From an uncultured Alteromonadaceae bacterium (GTDB taxonomy: Bacteria > Pseudomonadota > Gammaproteobacteria > Enterobacterales > Alteromonadaceae): a stretch of 64,000 nucleotides of DNA. Location: contig CANLWS010000007.1 in assembly GCA_947494925.1 (NCBI GenBank), forward strand, positions 124,001-188,000, written 5' to 3'. The notes beneath the pieces are model-generated. The model saw only the letters and a list, made by a program, of their open reading frames with translations. It had not been told where the DNA came from and did not search any database. The translations under genes were made by a program, and so were the position numbers. Below are positions 56,231 to 64,000 of the stretch, piece by piece; position 1 is the stretch's first letter, and each line of letters starts with the position of its first letter.

Positions 56231-57364
56231 GTGAATAAAATAAAAATCTTATTGGTGTTCGGTACCCGACCAGAGGCAATAAAAATGGCGCCACTGGTTC
56301 TGGAGTTAAAGCAGCGTGCCGAATTTGACGTAGAAGTATGTGTCACTGCGCAACACCGGCAAATGTTAGACCAGGTACTGGATTTGTTTGAGCTGAAGCC
56401 CGATTATGATCTGGACCTGATGCAACCCGGCCAGGATCTTTACGATATTACCAGTCGAGTGTTATTGGGATTGCGGGATGTGCTGAAAGAAGCACAACCA
56501 GATTTGGTATTGGTTCATGGTGATACTACCACCACATTTGCTGCGTCACTGGCTTCATTTTATCAACAAATTGCTGTTGGACATGTTGAAGCTGGTTTAA
56601 GAACAGGTAATATTTATAGTCCTTGGCCAGAAGAATGTAATCGCAAGTTGACCGGGTCGTTGACATCACTTCATTTTGCTCCCACACAAAAAGCTATGCA
56701 AAATTTACTTGCTGAACAGGTGCCACAAGAAAAGGTGTTTGTCACCGGCAACACAGTCATTGACGCCTTAATTCAGGTGGAGGATAAAGTCTCCAACAAT
56801 GAAACATTAAACAGCGAACTTGCAGAGAAATTTTCTTTTTTGGATGCCAGTAAAAAATTGATCCTGGTCACCGGCCACAGACGAGAAAGTTTTGGCGGTG
56901 GATTTGAACAAATGTGCCGGGCATTAAAGAAGCTCTCTGAACAGCCTGACGTGCAAATTCTCTATCCGGTGCATTTGAATCCGAATGTGCAGGAACCAGT
57001 GAACAGACTACTTAAAGACGTAGACAATGTTTTCCTTATTGAACCACAGGATTATCTGCCATTTGTTTACTTAATGAGTCGTTCGCACATTATTTTGACC
57101 GACTCAGGAGGCGTGCAGGAAGAAGCTCCGTCTTTGGGAAAACCTGTTTTGGTGATGCGGGACACAACCGAAAGGCCTGAAGCAGTGGAAGCTGGAACAG
57201 TGAAACTGGTCGGAACGGATTATGGCAAGATAGTGGCTGAATCGATGGCACTTTTAACAGACAAAAAAGCTTACGAGAAAATGTCATTTGCCCACAACCC
57301 TTACGGTGACGGTAAAGCATGTGCTCGTATTGCGGACATTATTTTAGAAAATAAGGAAGGCTAA
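56231..57364 (+). CDS. wecB: UDP-N-acetylglucosamine 2-epimerase (non-hydrolysing)
   Basis: Interconverts UDP-GlcNAc and UDP-ManNAc. 377 residues, the normal length. [18 protein letters not shown] at the N-terminus, [45 protein letters not shown] and [18 protein letters not shown] are WecB signatures. GTG start with AGGA about 7 bases upstream. The stop overlaps the ATG of wecC by one base. Confidence 0.96.
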   Translation: MNKIKILLVFGTRPEAIKMAPLVLELKQRAEFDVEVCVTAQHRQMLDQVLDLFELKPDYDLDLMQPGQDLYDITSRVLLGLRDVLKEAQPDLVLVHGDTTTTFAASLASFYQQIAVGHVEAGLRTGNIYSPWPEECNRKLTGSLTSLHFAPTQKAMQNLLAEQVPQEKVFVTGNTVIDALIQVEDKVSNNETLNSELAEKFSFLDASKKLILVTGHRRESFGGGFEQMCRALKKLSEQPDVQILYPVHLNPNVQEPVNRLLKDVDNVFLIEPQDYLPFVYLMSRSHIILTDSGGVQEEAPSLGKPVLVMRDTTERPEAVEAGTVKLVGTDYGKIVAESMALLTDKKAYEKMSFAHNPYGDGKACARIADIILENKEG

Positions 57365-58611
57365 TGGCATTTAGTAAAGTATCCGTAATTGGATTGGGTT
57401 ATATCGGTCTGCCAACGGCAGCTGTTATCGCTTCCAGAGGAATTGACGTCATTGGAATTGATGTTTCTGAAAAAGCAGTTGATACGATCAATCAAGGTAA
57501 AGTGCACATTGTAGAACCTGATCTGGATATGGTTGTGCAGGCCGCCGTCACCATGGGTAAACTGCGTGCTTCGTTGACACCTGAACCTGCCGACGCGTTC
57601 ATGATTGCCGTCCCTACTCCTTTTAAAGAAGGCAAACAACCCAATCTGGATTATATCCAGCAAGCCGCAGAAGCTATCGCTCCAGTATTGGAAAAAGGTA
57701 ACTTAGTCATTCTGGAATCCACGTCTCCAGTGGGTGCGACGGAGAAGCTGGCTGGTTGGCTGCAAGCTGCCAGACCAGATTTACATTTCCCTGGACAAAC
57801 AGGTCATGAAGCAGATGTTTTTGTTGCGCATTGCCCTGAACGTGTTTTGCCTGGAAGAGTACTGGAAGAGTTGGTGTCCAATGATCGAATCATAGGCGGT
57901 ATGTCTCAGGCTTGCAGTGATAAAGCGATTGAATTATACAAAGTGTTTGTGCGCGGCGATTGCATCACTACTAATGCCCGAACTGCAGAAATGGCGAAAT
58001 TAACAGAAAACTCTTTCAGAGATGTGAATATCGCCTTTGCAAATGAGTTATCGATTATCTGTGACGAATTAAAAATTAATGTTTGGGAGCTGATAGCTCT
58101 GTCAAATCGTCATCCTCGGGTCAATATTTTAAGCCCGGGCCCAGGTGTTGGGGGACATTGTATCGCTGTCGACCCTTGGTTTATTGTTGATTCTGCACCG
58201 GAATCAGCACGCATGATTCGTACGGCTAGAGAAATTAATGACGGCAAGCCTGATTATGTTATAGGCAAAGTTAAAGCTGCAGCAGATGAATTCAAAAGAC
58301 CGGTAATTGCTTGTCTTGGGCTAGCGTTCAAACCCGACATTGATGATTTACGTGAAAGTCCTGCAATGGACATTACAAAGCAATTAGCCAACATGGACGT
58401 AGGCGAAGTACTTGCCGTCGAACCAAATATCAATAAGTTACCGCCATCATTATTAAGTGAAGGAGTGACCTTGGTAAACTTGCAGGAGTCACTGGAAAAG
58501 GCCAACGTTCTGGTAGTACTGGTTGATCACAAACCGTTTAAATCGCTGACCATTGACGATGTCAATACCAAGTTGGTAGTAGATACACGTGGGTTGTTTT
58601 GCAATAAGTAG
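57364..58611 (+). CDS. wecC: UDP-N-acetyl-D-mannosamine dehydrogenase
   Basis: Oxidises UDP-ManNAc to UDP-ManNAcA. 415 residues. NAD site VIGLGYIGLPTAAVIASRGI at the N-terminus; VAHCPERVLPGRVLEEL and LTENSFRDVNIAFANELS in the middle; the catalytic Cys in GPGVGGHCIAVDPWF; and CLGLAFKPDIDDLRESPA in the C-terminal domain. It forms a coupled pair with wecB, so ManNAcA is a probable repeat-unit sugar. The XrtA amidotransferase at 9054 could amidate such a uronic acid; that is inference. Confidence 0.95.
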   Translation: MAFSKVSVIGLGYIGLPTAAVIASRGIDVIGIDVSEKAVDTINQGKVHIVEPDLDMVVQAAVTMGKLRASLTPEPADAFMIAVPTPFKEGKQPNLDYIQQAAEAIAPVLEKGNLVILESTSPVGATEKLAGWLQAARPDLHFPGQTGHEADVFVAHCPERVLPGRVLEELVSNDRIIGGMSQACSDKAIELYKVFVRGDCITTNARTAEMAKLTENSFRDVNIAFANELSIICDELKINVWELIALSNRHPRVNILSPGPGVGGHCIAVDPWFIVDSAPESARMIRTAREINDGKPDYVIGKVKAAADEFKRPVIACLGLAFKPDIDDLRESPAMDITKQLANMDVGEVLAVEPNINKLPPSLLSEGVTLVNLQESLEKANVLVVLVDHKPFKSLTIDDVNTKLVVDTRGLFCNK

Positions 58612-58669
58612 AGTGAGCGATCACACGTGCAAACGGCTGTTTAAGGATAAAAGTGGGAGAAATTTATTT

Positions 58670-61414
58670 ATGCAACGACCAGTAAAATATGCCTTAGCGG
58701 TGCTAGTCGCTAGTTCACTACTTTCGGGCTGCGGACAGAAGACTGCGGAAGAATTCATGGCCAGTGCTCAGGAGCAAATTCAGGCAAATAATGATGACGC
58801 AGCTATTATCGAACTTAAAAATGCCATCGCGGCTGCTCCAACTGATCCGCAACCCCGTTTGCTGATCAGCGGCCTATATATTAAACAGGGTCAATTGTTG
58901 GCGGCTGAAAAAGAATTAAATCGTGCACTCGAACATGGTGCCAGCCCTGACCGTATATTTCCACAGCTGGCTTACGCGCTCTACCATAGTGAGCAGTTCG
59001 ACGCGACTATTTCTCTGGGTAAACGTTTGGAAAATGTGCTACCGGAAACGATATCGGAAGTTAGCTTTTATCAATATCTGGCTTCTACACAGGTAACCAA
59101 AGAACTTAAAGCAAAAAATGAAGCTGAGTTACGGATTAACATGAGTGACTCAGACAAGATACTGGCAACGGCCTACCAACATCTATTTAAATCGGAGCAC
59201 GCTAAGGCTCAGAAAACACTTGATAGATACGCTTATGGCGGAAAACGTAGCGCCAGTCTTAATTTTCTTCGCGGAGCTTTGGCTTTTCAGGATGGTGAAT
59301 ACGCCGCTGCAGCTGAGCATTTTGAAAGTGTGAAGGAAGTCGTCCCGCACCCTAATTCCATAAACTTCAGAATTGTCGAGTCTCACTTACGTGCAAATCA
59401 GTATGAACAGGCAAATGTATGGTTGTCAGAACTGTTCAAAATAAACAAAGAACACCCACTGACGAATTACTTTAAGGCGCAATTTGCGTATAAAAATGAA
59501 AACTATGTGGAAGCGTTTAAATTTGCGGAAGTGGCCATACAAAATAATGTTGATACCACAGGTGCACGTGTTATTGCCGGAGTGAGTGCCTTTCGATTAG
59601 CTTCTTATGAACAATCACTTCGACATTTAACCAATTTAAAAGAAATTAAACGTTTCACCAATGATGATCTGGAGAGGTTGACTGCGCAGGTTCAATTGAA
59701 CCTTGGAAATATTGAGGAGGCTCAAGCGTCGCTCAAGTCGATAAGTAGCACAACACTTCAAGATGCGGGGCTGTTTGCCGAGGTTGGTGTTTTACTCGCC
59801 GCCAGTGGCGATTTAAGTACTGCTAACAGCTTATTCGAAGAGGCTCAGGCCTTGGATACTGAAAACATGACGCTAAAGATGCGTCGTGCAATGCTGAATA
59901 TCGGTACAAATGAAAAACAAGTGATCCAGCAACTCACCGATGTAGTTGAGCAGGAGCCAGAAAATAGCTGGGGATGGATGCAACTTGCCAGCGCCTTGAT
60001 TCGCAACAGTCAAGGGGATCAAGCGATTAAACTCGCGCGTAAATGGCAAGAGAGGGATGTACTAAATGGTACGATCCTGGAAGCCTTTGTATTAACTGAG
60101 ATTGGTAAACCAGATGAGTCAATTGAATTATTGAATACCTTGGCCGAAAAATACCCTGAAGAGATAGGCGTTGGTATTAACCTGCTCACCGCATTGGAGC
60201 GAAGCGGCAAGTATGAACTTGCCTATGAGCAAGCTCAGAGCATATTGATGAGTTTCCCCTCCAATGAGCGGGCACTGTTGGCGCTGGTCAATGCTTCTGA
60301 AAAACTGGGTAGACACGATCAGACTTCCAGTTACCTCAAGGCACTGTCGAAAGACAATGACAATCTAGTAGAACCGCTTGTTGCGTTGGCAGTTGATGCT
60401 AGAAATCACAACAAACCTGATGAAGCTATCTCGTTGTTGACGCCGCATAAAGCCAAGCTTAATGGCCTGGGAAAAATGGTTTTAGGTGATGCTATTTTTC
60501 AAACAGGTGACATTGCAGCATCTATGTCTTTTTATCAAGAGTGGGTGAATGAAGAGCCAGCCGCAGCAGTTGCAAACCTCCGACTGATTGGCATGCATGA
60601 ACTAGTTGGTGCCAACGAAAAAGCACTGCAGTTAACTGAAGCTGCAATTAAGAAAATTCCCAGTTCCAATATTCTCAAATTACTACAGATCAACTATCTA
60701 ACAAAAGCTGGAAAAATTGACCTTGCAAAATCACTGCTTAGTGACATTAAGAAGCTCAATCTAAATACCGCTGAAAGTGTCACGTTGTCGTTGTATGAAG
60801 GTCAGTTGTCAATGGTAGACAAGAATTATGCGAAGGCAATTGAACAACTTAGTGTTTACCATGACAGATCGCCTTCTTTCTTATCCTCAATTTTATTGGC
60901 AAAAGCTATGGTAGGAATTGAGCAACCTTTGAGAGCCAAGTCATTACTTGAGGAACATGTGGCCAAGTTAGAGGATGTACAACCCCGCATGCACCACGTC
61001 TTGGCTGAGTTCTATCTTCAGAATGGATTCTACCCAGAAGCTGCAGAGTATTATTCAGCTATTGTGGAGCGGGATCCAAATGATGTCGCTGCACTGAATA
61101 ATCTGGCTTATGTGAGAGAATCTTCGGGAGAATTGGAAAAAGCCAAAGAAGTGGCCTCCCAGGCATATGAGCTGGAACCCAACAATCCTTTCGTAATGGA
61201 TACCCTTGGGTGGATAGAGTTTAAGCTGGGAAATACGGACACTGCGTTCGCATTAATCTATAAAGCATCACAAATGGTGCCTGCTTCAAATGATATAGGT
61301 CTGCATCTCGCGGAGTTATACCTGACACTAGGGCAAAAAGACCGCGCTCGAGATGTATTAGCCAGAATAGAGAACCCTAGTGCGGAGACTTTGGAGAAAC
61401 TCAAGGCTCTTTGA
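58670..61414 (+). CDS. prsT: XrtA/PEP-CTERM system TPR-repeat lipoprotein
   Basis: A 914-residue TPR lipoprotein of the TIGR02917 type, common in XrtA systems. ATG 58670 has GGGAGA upstream and gives a lipoprotein signal (YALAVLVASSLLSGCGQ) with the lipidated Cys at about residue 20; the frame extends back into wecC but is not used. Many tetratricopeptide units follow, such as ELKNAIAAAPTDPQPRLLIS, ALNNLAYVRESSGELEKAKE and FVMDTLGWIEFKLGNTDTAF near the end. Length matches the family. A terminator follows at 61485. It probably acts at the periplasmic face in assembly or export. Confidence 0.93.
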   Translation: MQRPVKYALAVLVASSLLSGCGQKTAEEFMASAQEQIQANNDDAAIIELKNAIAAAPTDPQPRLLISGLYIKQGQLLAAEKELNRALEHGASPDRIFPQLAYALYHSEQFDATISLGKRLENVLPETISEVSFYQYLASTQVTKELKAKNEAELRINMSDSDKILATAYQHLFKSEHAKAQKTLDRYAYGGKRSASLNFLRGALAFQDGEYAAAAEHFESVKEVVPHPNSINFRIVESHLRANQYEQANVWLSELFKINKEHPLTNYFKAQFAYKNENYVEAFKFAEVAIQNNVDTTGARVIAGVSAFRLASYEQSLRHLTNLKEIKRFTNDDLERLTAQVQLNLGNIEEAQASLKSISSTTLQDAGLFAEVGVLLAASGDLSTANSLFEEAQALDTENMTLKMRRAMLNIGTNEKQVIQQLTDVVEQEPENSWGWMQLASALIRNSQGDQAIKLARKWQERDVLNGTILEAFVLTEIGKPDESIELLNTLAEKYPEEIGVGINLLTALERSGKYELAYEQAQSILMSFPSNERALLALVNASEKLGRHDQTSSYLKALSKDNDNLVEPLVALAVDARNHNKPDEAISLLTPHKAKLNGLGKMVLGDAIFQTGDIAASMSFYQEWVNEEPAAAVANLRLIGMHELVGANEKALQLTEAAIKKIPSSNILKLLQINYLTKAGKIDLAKSLLSDIKKLNLNTAESVTLSLYEGQLSMVDKNYAKAIEQLSVYHDRSPSFLSSILLAKAMVGIEQPLRAKSLLEEHVAKLEDVQPRMHHVLAEFYLQNGFYPEAAEYYSAIVERDPNDVAALNNLAYVRESSGELEKAKEVASQAYELEPNNPFVMDTLGWIEFKLGNTDTAFALIYKASQMVPASNDIGLHLAELYLTLGQKDRARDVLARIENPSAETLEKLKAL

Positions 61415-61484
61415 TTTAGGAACAATTATCCCACTGGGTATCGTAGTTATGTTCTCTAGTGTGATTTGCTAATCAAGACCAATT

Positions 61485-61509
61485 AAAAGCCGACTGGAAG
61501 TCGGCTTTT
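61485..61509 (+). terminator. rho-independent terminator after prsT
   Basis: AAAAGCCGACT, loop GGA, AGTCGGCTTTT: an 11-pair stem ending in four Ts, 70 bases after the prsT stop. Confidence 0.75.
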
Positions 61510-61703
61510 ACATTGATAGGGGGAAATATTGCTGACGGAACTATCTCAGCACAATGACAAGTGAAAAATCCCTTTTAATCCGTCAAAAAATTTTACAGCT
61601 GGCTAGATTTACCGAATGTAACAAATGTCAGGTATGATTGTTATCTATAATATAATCTTTAAAAAACAACATCTTATAAATTAATTGTGATTTTTTTATG
61701 ATG
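61510..61703 (+). other. gene-free stretch between terminator and promoter of the PEP-CTERM gene
   Basis: AT-rich. Two overlapping TATAAT sequences occur at 61646-61656 but no matching -35 element is present. No gene is seen. It could hold enhancer sites for a sigma-54 activator. Confidence 0.4.
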
Positions 61704-61720
61704 TTGGCACAAGGATTGTA
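61704..61720 (+). promoter_or_regulatory. candidate sigma-54 (RpoN) promoter of the PEP-CTERM gene
   Basis: TTGGCACAAGGATTGTA fits the -24/-12 pattern: GG at 61706-61707 and GT at 61718-61719 with exactly 10 bases between (consensus GG-N10-GC). Transcription would begin near 61731. From what I recall, XrtA systems often include the PrsK/PrsR two-component pair, whose regulator is of the sigma-54-dependent kind, which makes this site plausible. Confidence 0.65.
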
Positions 61721-61734
61721 TTAGTAAGTCCGAA

Positions 61735-61815
61735 GTGGTTATTCCACTAGTTAAATTAGAAGTTGATGTTGATGTAGTTGTTGATGTTGATGTTGTTGTT
61801 GATGTAGAGGTTTAA
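61735..61815 (+). CDS. possible 26-codon leader ORF
   Basis: An open frame from GTG 61735 to TAA 61813 encodes a peptide of almost only Val and Asp in its second half, in the GTT/GAT repeat. It ends 1 base before the PEP-CTERM ATG and begins about 4 bases after the predicted transcription start, so it would be nearly leaderless. There is no ribosome site for it. It may be chance in a repeat tract. Confidence 0.25.
   Translation: MVIPLVKLEVDVDVVVDVDVVVDVEV
61762..61806 (+). repeat. GTT/GAT trinucleotide tract in the 5' leader
   Basis: Fifteen consecutive codons-length units of GTT, GAT or GTA (pattern GTTGAT GTTGAT GTA GTT, repeated) occupy most of the leader before the ribosome site AGAGG of the PEP-CTERM gene. 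Such tracts can change length by slippage. Confidence 0.8.
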
Positions 61816-61816
61816 A

Positions 61817-62572
61817 ATGAAAAAAATTCTTACTCCAATCCTGCTTGCTGCAGGCGTAATGATGCAATCTGTAGCGGTTGCTGCTCCTATTAATGTTGGT
61901 GGCGTTGTTTGGGATCCAGACCAATCATTTGCTTTCCCAGATTTGTCAGACTTCGTTGCAAACGGTACTATTTTTGAAGAAAGTGCAACAACTCCTGGTG
62001 AGATTGTATCTGGTCGTGGTCAAGTAACTAACTTGAACAGTTCTCTTCCAAACGGTAGCGATTTCTGCCCAGGTTGTGAACTGACTTTCGCTTTCTCGAT
62101 GGAACTTGTTTCTTTCATCGGTACGCCTAACGCTACTCTTGGTGGTATTGACGGTGACTTTACTTTTAAAGATTTGACTATCAGCTTCTATGTTGATGAT
62201 ACTCCTAACTTTGACGGTACTATGGCTTCTTCAATCGACGGTGACCTTTGGTTAGAGCTAGTTCTTAACCCAAGCAACTTCCTGACTGGTACTGGTACTG
62301 CGCTAGGTAGTGGTAGTGACCAAGGTACAGGTTCTGGTGTACTTGACGTGACTGGCGGTTTGGCAGCAGGTAACTTCGATACTAACACTCAGGCAGCTGG
62401 TGGTGACTTGACGTTGACGTCTTCTTTCCAACCAACTCAAGGTGCACCTGGTCTACTTAACGGTACATTCGACCTTACTGGTAACAGTATTCCAGAGCCT
62501 TCTGCTTTAGCTCTGCTAGGTCTTGGCCTGATGGCTTTCGGTGGCGCAGCACGTCGTCGTAAAAAAGCATAA
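61817..62572 (+). CDS. PEP-CTERM sorting-domain protein
   Basis: A 251-residue secreted protein and a likely substrate of the exosortase at 6473. Signal peptide ILTPILLAAGVMMQSVAVAA; a Gly/Thr/Ser-rich middle with a possible disulfide pair in DFCPGCEL; and a C-terminal PEP-CTERM signal with PEP at about 226-228 (IPEPSALALLGLGLMAF) followed by a hydrophobic helix and basic tail RRRKKA. AGAGG eight bases before the ATG. It carries its own promoter candidate (61704) and terminator (62661). The middle region is not recognised. A nearly identical gene lies inverted at 63591. Confidence 0.95.
   Translation: MKKILTPILLAAGVMMQSVAVAAPINVGGVVWDPDQSFAFPDLSDFVANGTIFEESATTPGEIVSGRGQVTNLNSSLPNGSDFCPGCELTFAFSMELVSFIGTPNATLGGIDGDFTFKDLTISFYVDDTPNFDGTMASSIDGDLWLELVLNPSNFLTGTGTALGSGSDQGTGSGVLDVTGGLAAGNFDTNTQAAGGDLTLTSSFQPTQGAPGLLNGTFDLTGNSIPEPSALALLGLGLMAFGGAARRRKKA
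62163..62572 (+). repeat. arm 1 of an inverted gene duplication
   Basis: This 410-base part matches the reverse complement of 63591-64000 with no insertion or deletion over the visible length and only scattered substitutions, mostly silent. The duplication continues past the right edge. Confidence 0.85.
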
Positions 62573-62660
62573 TTGGTTGTAGTAACTGCAACCCGTAAAT
62601 ACAACTATGATCCTCTACACAATCTAAGATGGAACTAACGTTGTAGTTACTAAGCAATTG

Positions 62661-62694
62661 AAAACGCCGGTCAAGTAGTTGACCGGCGTTTTTG
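62661..62694 (+). terminator. rho-independent terminator of the first PEP-CTERM gene
   Basis: AAAACGCCGGTCAA, loop GTAG, TTGACCGGCGTTTT followed by one more T: a perfect 14-pair stem about 90 bases after the stop. Confidence 0.88.
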
Positions 62695-63542
62695 TATGTC
62701 TGATCAAAAATTGATTTATGTTAATTCCTTTCACAGCTTCTGGTCTCACCAGATTTTCCATTGCCTTCAAATTATTAGATTGTACGAAAATCAACTTTTA
62801 GTCTGACTCAATACTTTCAACTCAATCCAATGTTCCTTCGGCTCAACCTCAATTCATGCTGCGACTATCCAACAAAATTACAAAAGGGCCGTGAGGAGTG
62901 AGGGGCTGAAGCCGTCAAAATTGAATTGTTGACCAACACGTAAGGCGACCAGCAACCTGGATCAAACTTAACGCCAGGTATTAAGCCGGATGCAACTACA
63001 TTACGTTGTTGTGCGTCCAAGCCTAAGAATAGCGGGTTTAGTGTGGTGTATTGATACTATCTACTCCCGCTGTGCCGTTTAATGTTTGCTACAAAGAGGA
63101 GTGCATATACGAACTGATTTTAGCTCACAGAGTTCTATGCCCCTATTGTTCTACTCCCTTACCTGGGCCGAGCGTCCACATACACTTTGATAAGGTGTGA
63201 AATCTTGTCTGAGGAACCGAAGAATAGATCTTGGTTTTATAGAGCAGTTCAAAATGCTGCCTAGAAAGAGTATTCACTGAGTGTTTATTTTTCTGAGAGA
63301 CTCTCCATCAGTACGGAAAACCGGGGCAGATAGTGAGTCGCCAGGGCAATGATAAACTTGTATGACTGAGTAAACTAGCATTGTTTGTAAAGCTTAAAGC
63401 CGCACGCAATTAAACTTTAGAGGTTCTTGTGTTATGGGTTCAAAGAGAAGGGAGCAGTTATTCAGGATTGCACAGATCGAGCTTTTGAAAAAACATTTGA
63501 TGTATGAGTACTGTACTTTCTTTCGTGTTTGATTCTAGATAC

Positions 63543-63575
63543 AAAAAAGCCCCGATACCTAGGTATCGGGGCTTT
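63543..63575 (-). terminator. rho-independent terminator of the second PEP-CTERM gene
   Basis: A 30-base perfect palindrome, AAAGCCCCGATACCT then AGGTATCGGGGCTTT. On the minus strand it is followed by a run of six Ts. It lies about 16 bases after the minus-strand stop at 63591. Confidence 0.85.
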
Positions 63576-63590
63576 ATTAATTTAACCGTT

Positions 63591-64000
63591 TTACTTAGCT
63601 TTTCTGCGACGCGCTGCGCCACCGAAAGCCATCAGGCCAAGACCTAGCAGAGCTAGAGCAGAAGGCTCTGGGATACTGTTACCAGTCAGGTCGAATGTAC
63701 CGTTAAGTAGACCAGGTGCACCTTGAGTTGGTTGGAAAGAAGAGGTCAAGGTCAAGTCACCACCAGCTGCCTGAGTGTTCGTATCGAAGTTACCCATAGC
63801 CAAGCCATCTGTCACGTCAAGTACGCCTGAACCTGTACCTTGGTCACTACCACTACCTAGCGCAGTACCAGTACCAGTCAGGAAGTTACTTGGGTTAAGC
63901 ATTAGCTCCAACCATAGGTCACCATCAATAGAAGAAGCCATTGAACCGTCAAAGTCTGGTGAGTCGTCAACATAGAAGCTAATAGTCAGATCTTTAAAGG
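63591..64000 (-). CDS. second PEP-CTERM sorting-domain protein, 5' end outside window
   Basis: The last 136 codons of a paralogue of the protein at 61817. The open frame reaches the window edge with no stop. The PEP-CTERM signal (IPEPSALALLGLGLMAF) is identical; the basic tail is RRRKAK instead of RRRKKA. Other visible differences are few (LELML for LELVL, DGLAMG for GGLAAG, SPDFDGS for TPNFDGT). Another likely exosortase A substrate. Tail to tail with the first copy. Confidence 0.93.
   Translation of the reverse strand, partial: FKDLTISFYVDDSPDFDGSMASSIDGDLWLELMLNPSNFLTGTGTALGSGSDQGTGSGVLDVTDGLAMGNFDTNTQAAGGDLTLTSSFQPTQGAPGLLNGTFDLTGNSIPEPSALALLGLGLMAFGGAARRRKAK

Larger units (their letters stand above)
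62573..63590. other. 1018-base region between the two PEP-CTERM genes
   Basis: Apart from the two terminators it holds no convincing gene. The longest candidates are short frames; one of 32 codons at 63434-63532 has AGAGG 7 bases upstream but no recognisable family. No transposase remnant, tRNA or repeat was identified. Confidence 0.5.

Overview
The window is most of an exosortase A (XrtA) / PEP-CTERM exopolysaccharide locus from a Gram-negative bacterium. The protein families, lipoprotein-type export components, low-40s G+C by eye and frequent GTG/TTG starts suggest a marine gammaproteobacterium, possibly Alteromonadales-like; the order is a guess. No rRNA, tRNA, CRISPR array or intact insertion sequence was seen.

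Layout: (1) 1-1811, minus strand: Wzz-like chain-length protein (cut by the left edge) and Wza-like export lipoprotein. (2) 1970-19484, plus strand: a tightly packed XrtA core with priming sugar transferase, polysaccharide deacetylase, FemAB-like protein, several glycosyltransferases, exosortase A, asparagine-synthase-type amidotransferase, O-antigen ligase/polymerase-like protein and a GT-C enzyme. (3) 19566-24009, plus: a GT2 enzyme, gmd-fcl-gmm for GDP-fucose/GDP-mannose, and a sialyltransferase-like protein. (4) 34183 down to 24082, minus: a legionaminic-acid-type cassette (legB, legC, legG, legI, ptmE-like, legF), then a glycosyltransferase, a flippase and a sulfotransferase-like gene. 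(5) 34708-45328, plus: an MBOAT/SGNH O-acylation pair, then a propeller-like protein, a second flippase, an asparagine-synthase-like protein without its glutaminase cysteine, a second deacetylase and an ATP-grasp/acyltransferase fusion. (6) 45356-58611, mixed strands: TPR protein, beta-helix protein, the two XrtA-associated hydrolases, a third flippase, a glycosyltransferase, another propeller-like protein, the XrtA-associated decarboxylase, acyl-CoA ligase and acyl carrier protein, and wecB-wecC. (7) 58670-64000: the PrsT TPR lipoprotein and two nearly identical PEP-CTERM protein genes tail to tail, the second cut by the right edge.

Together the genes would prime a sugar on undecaprenyl phosphate, build a repeat unit with fucose, a nonulosonic acid and N-acetylmannosamine-type sugars, decorate it (acyl, sulfate, perhaps amide or amino-acid groups), flip, polymerise and export it, and process PEP-CTERM proteins at the inner membrane. 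The most notable points are a sigma-54-like promoter and a GTT/GAT-repeat leader ORF before the intact PEP-CTERM gene, an ATP-grasp/acyltransferase fusion beside a glutaminase-dead amidotransferase, and a nonulosonate cassette with a PtmE-like nucleotidyltransferase but no visible acetyltransferase. Assignments come from reading the sequence and remembered family features; no database search was run.
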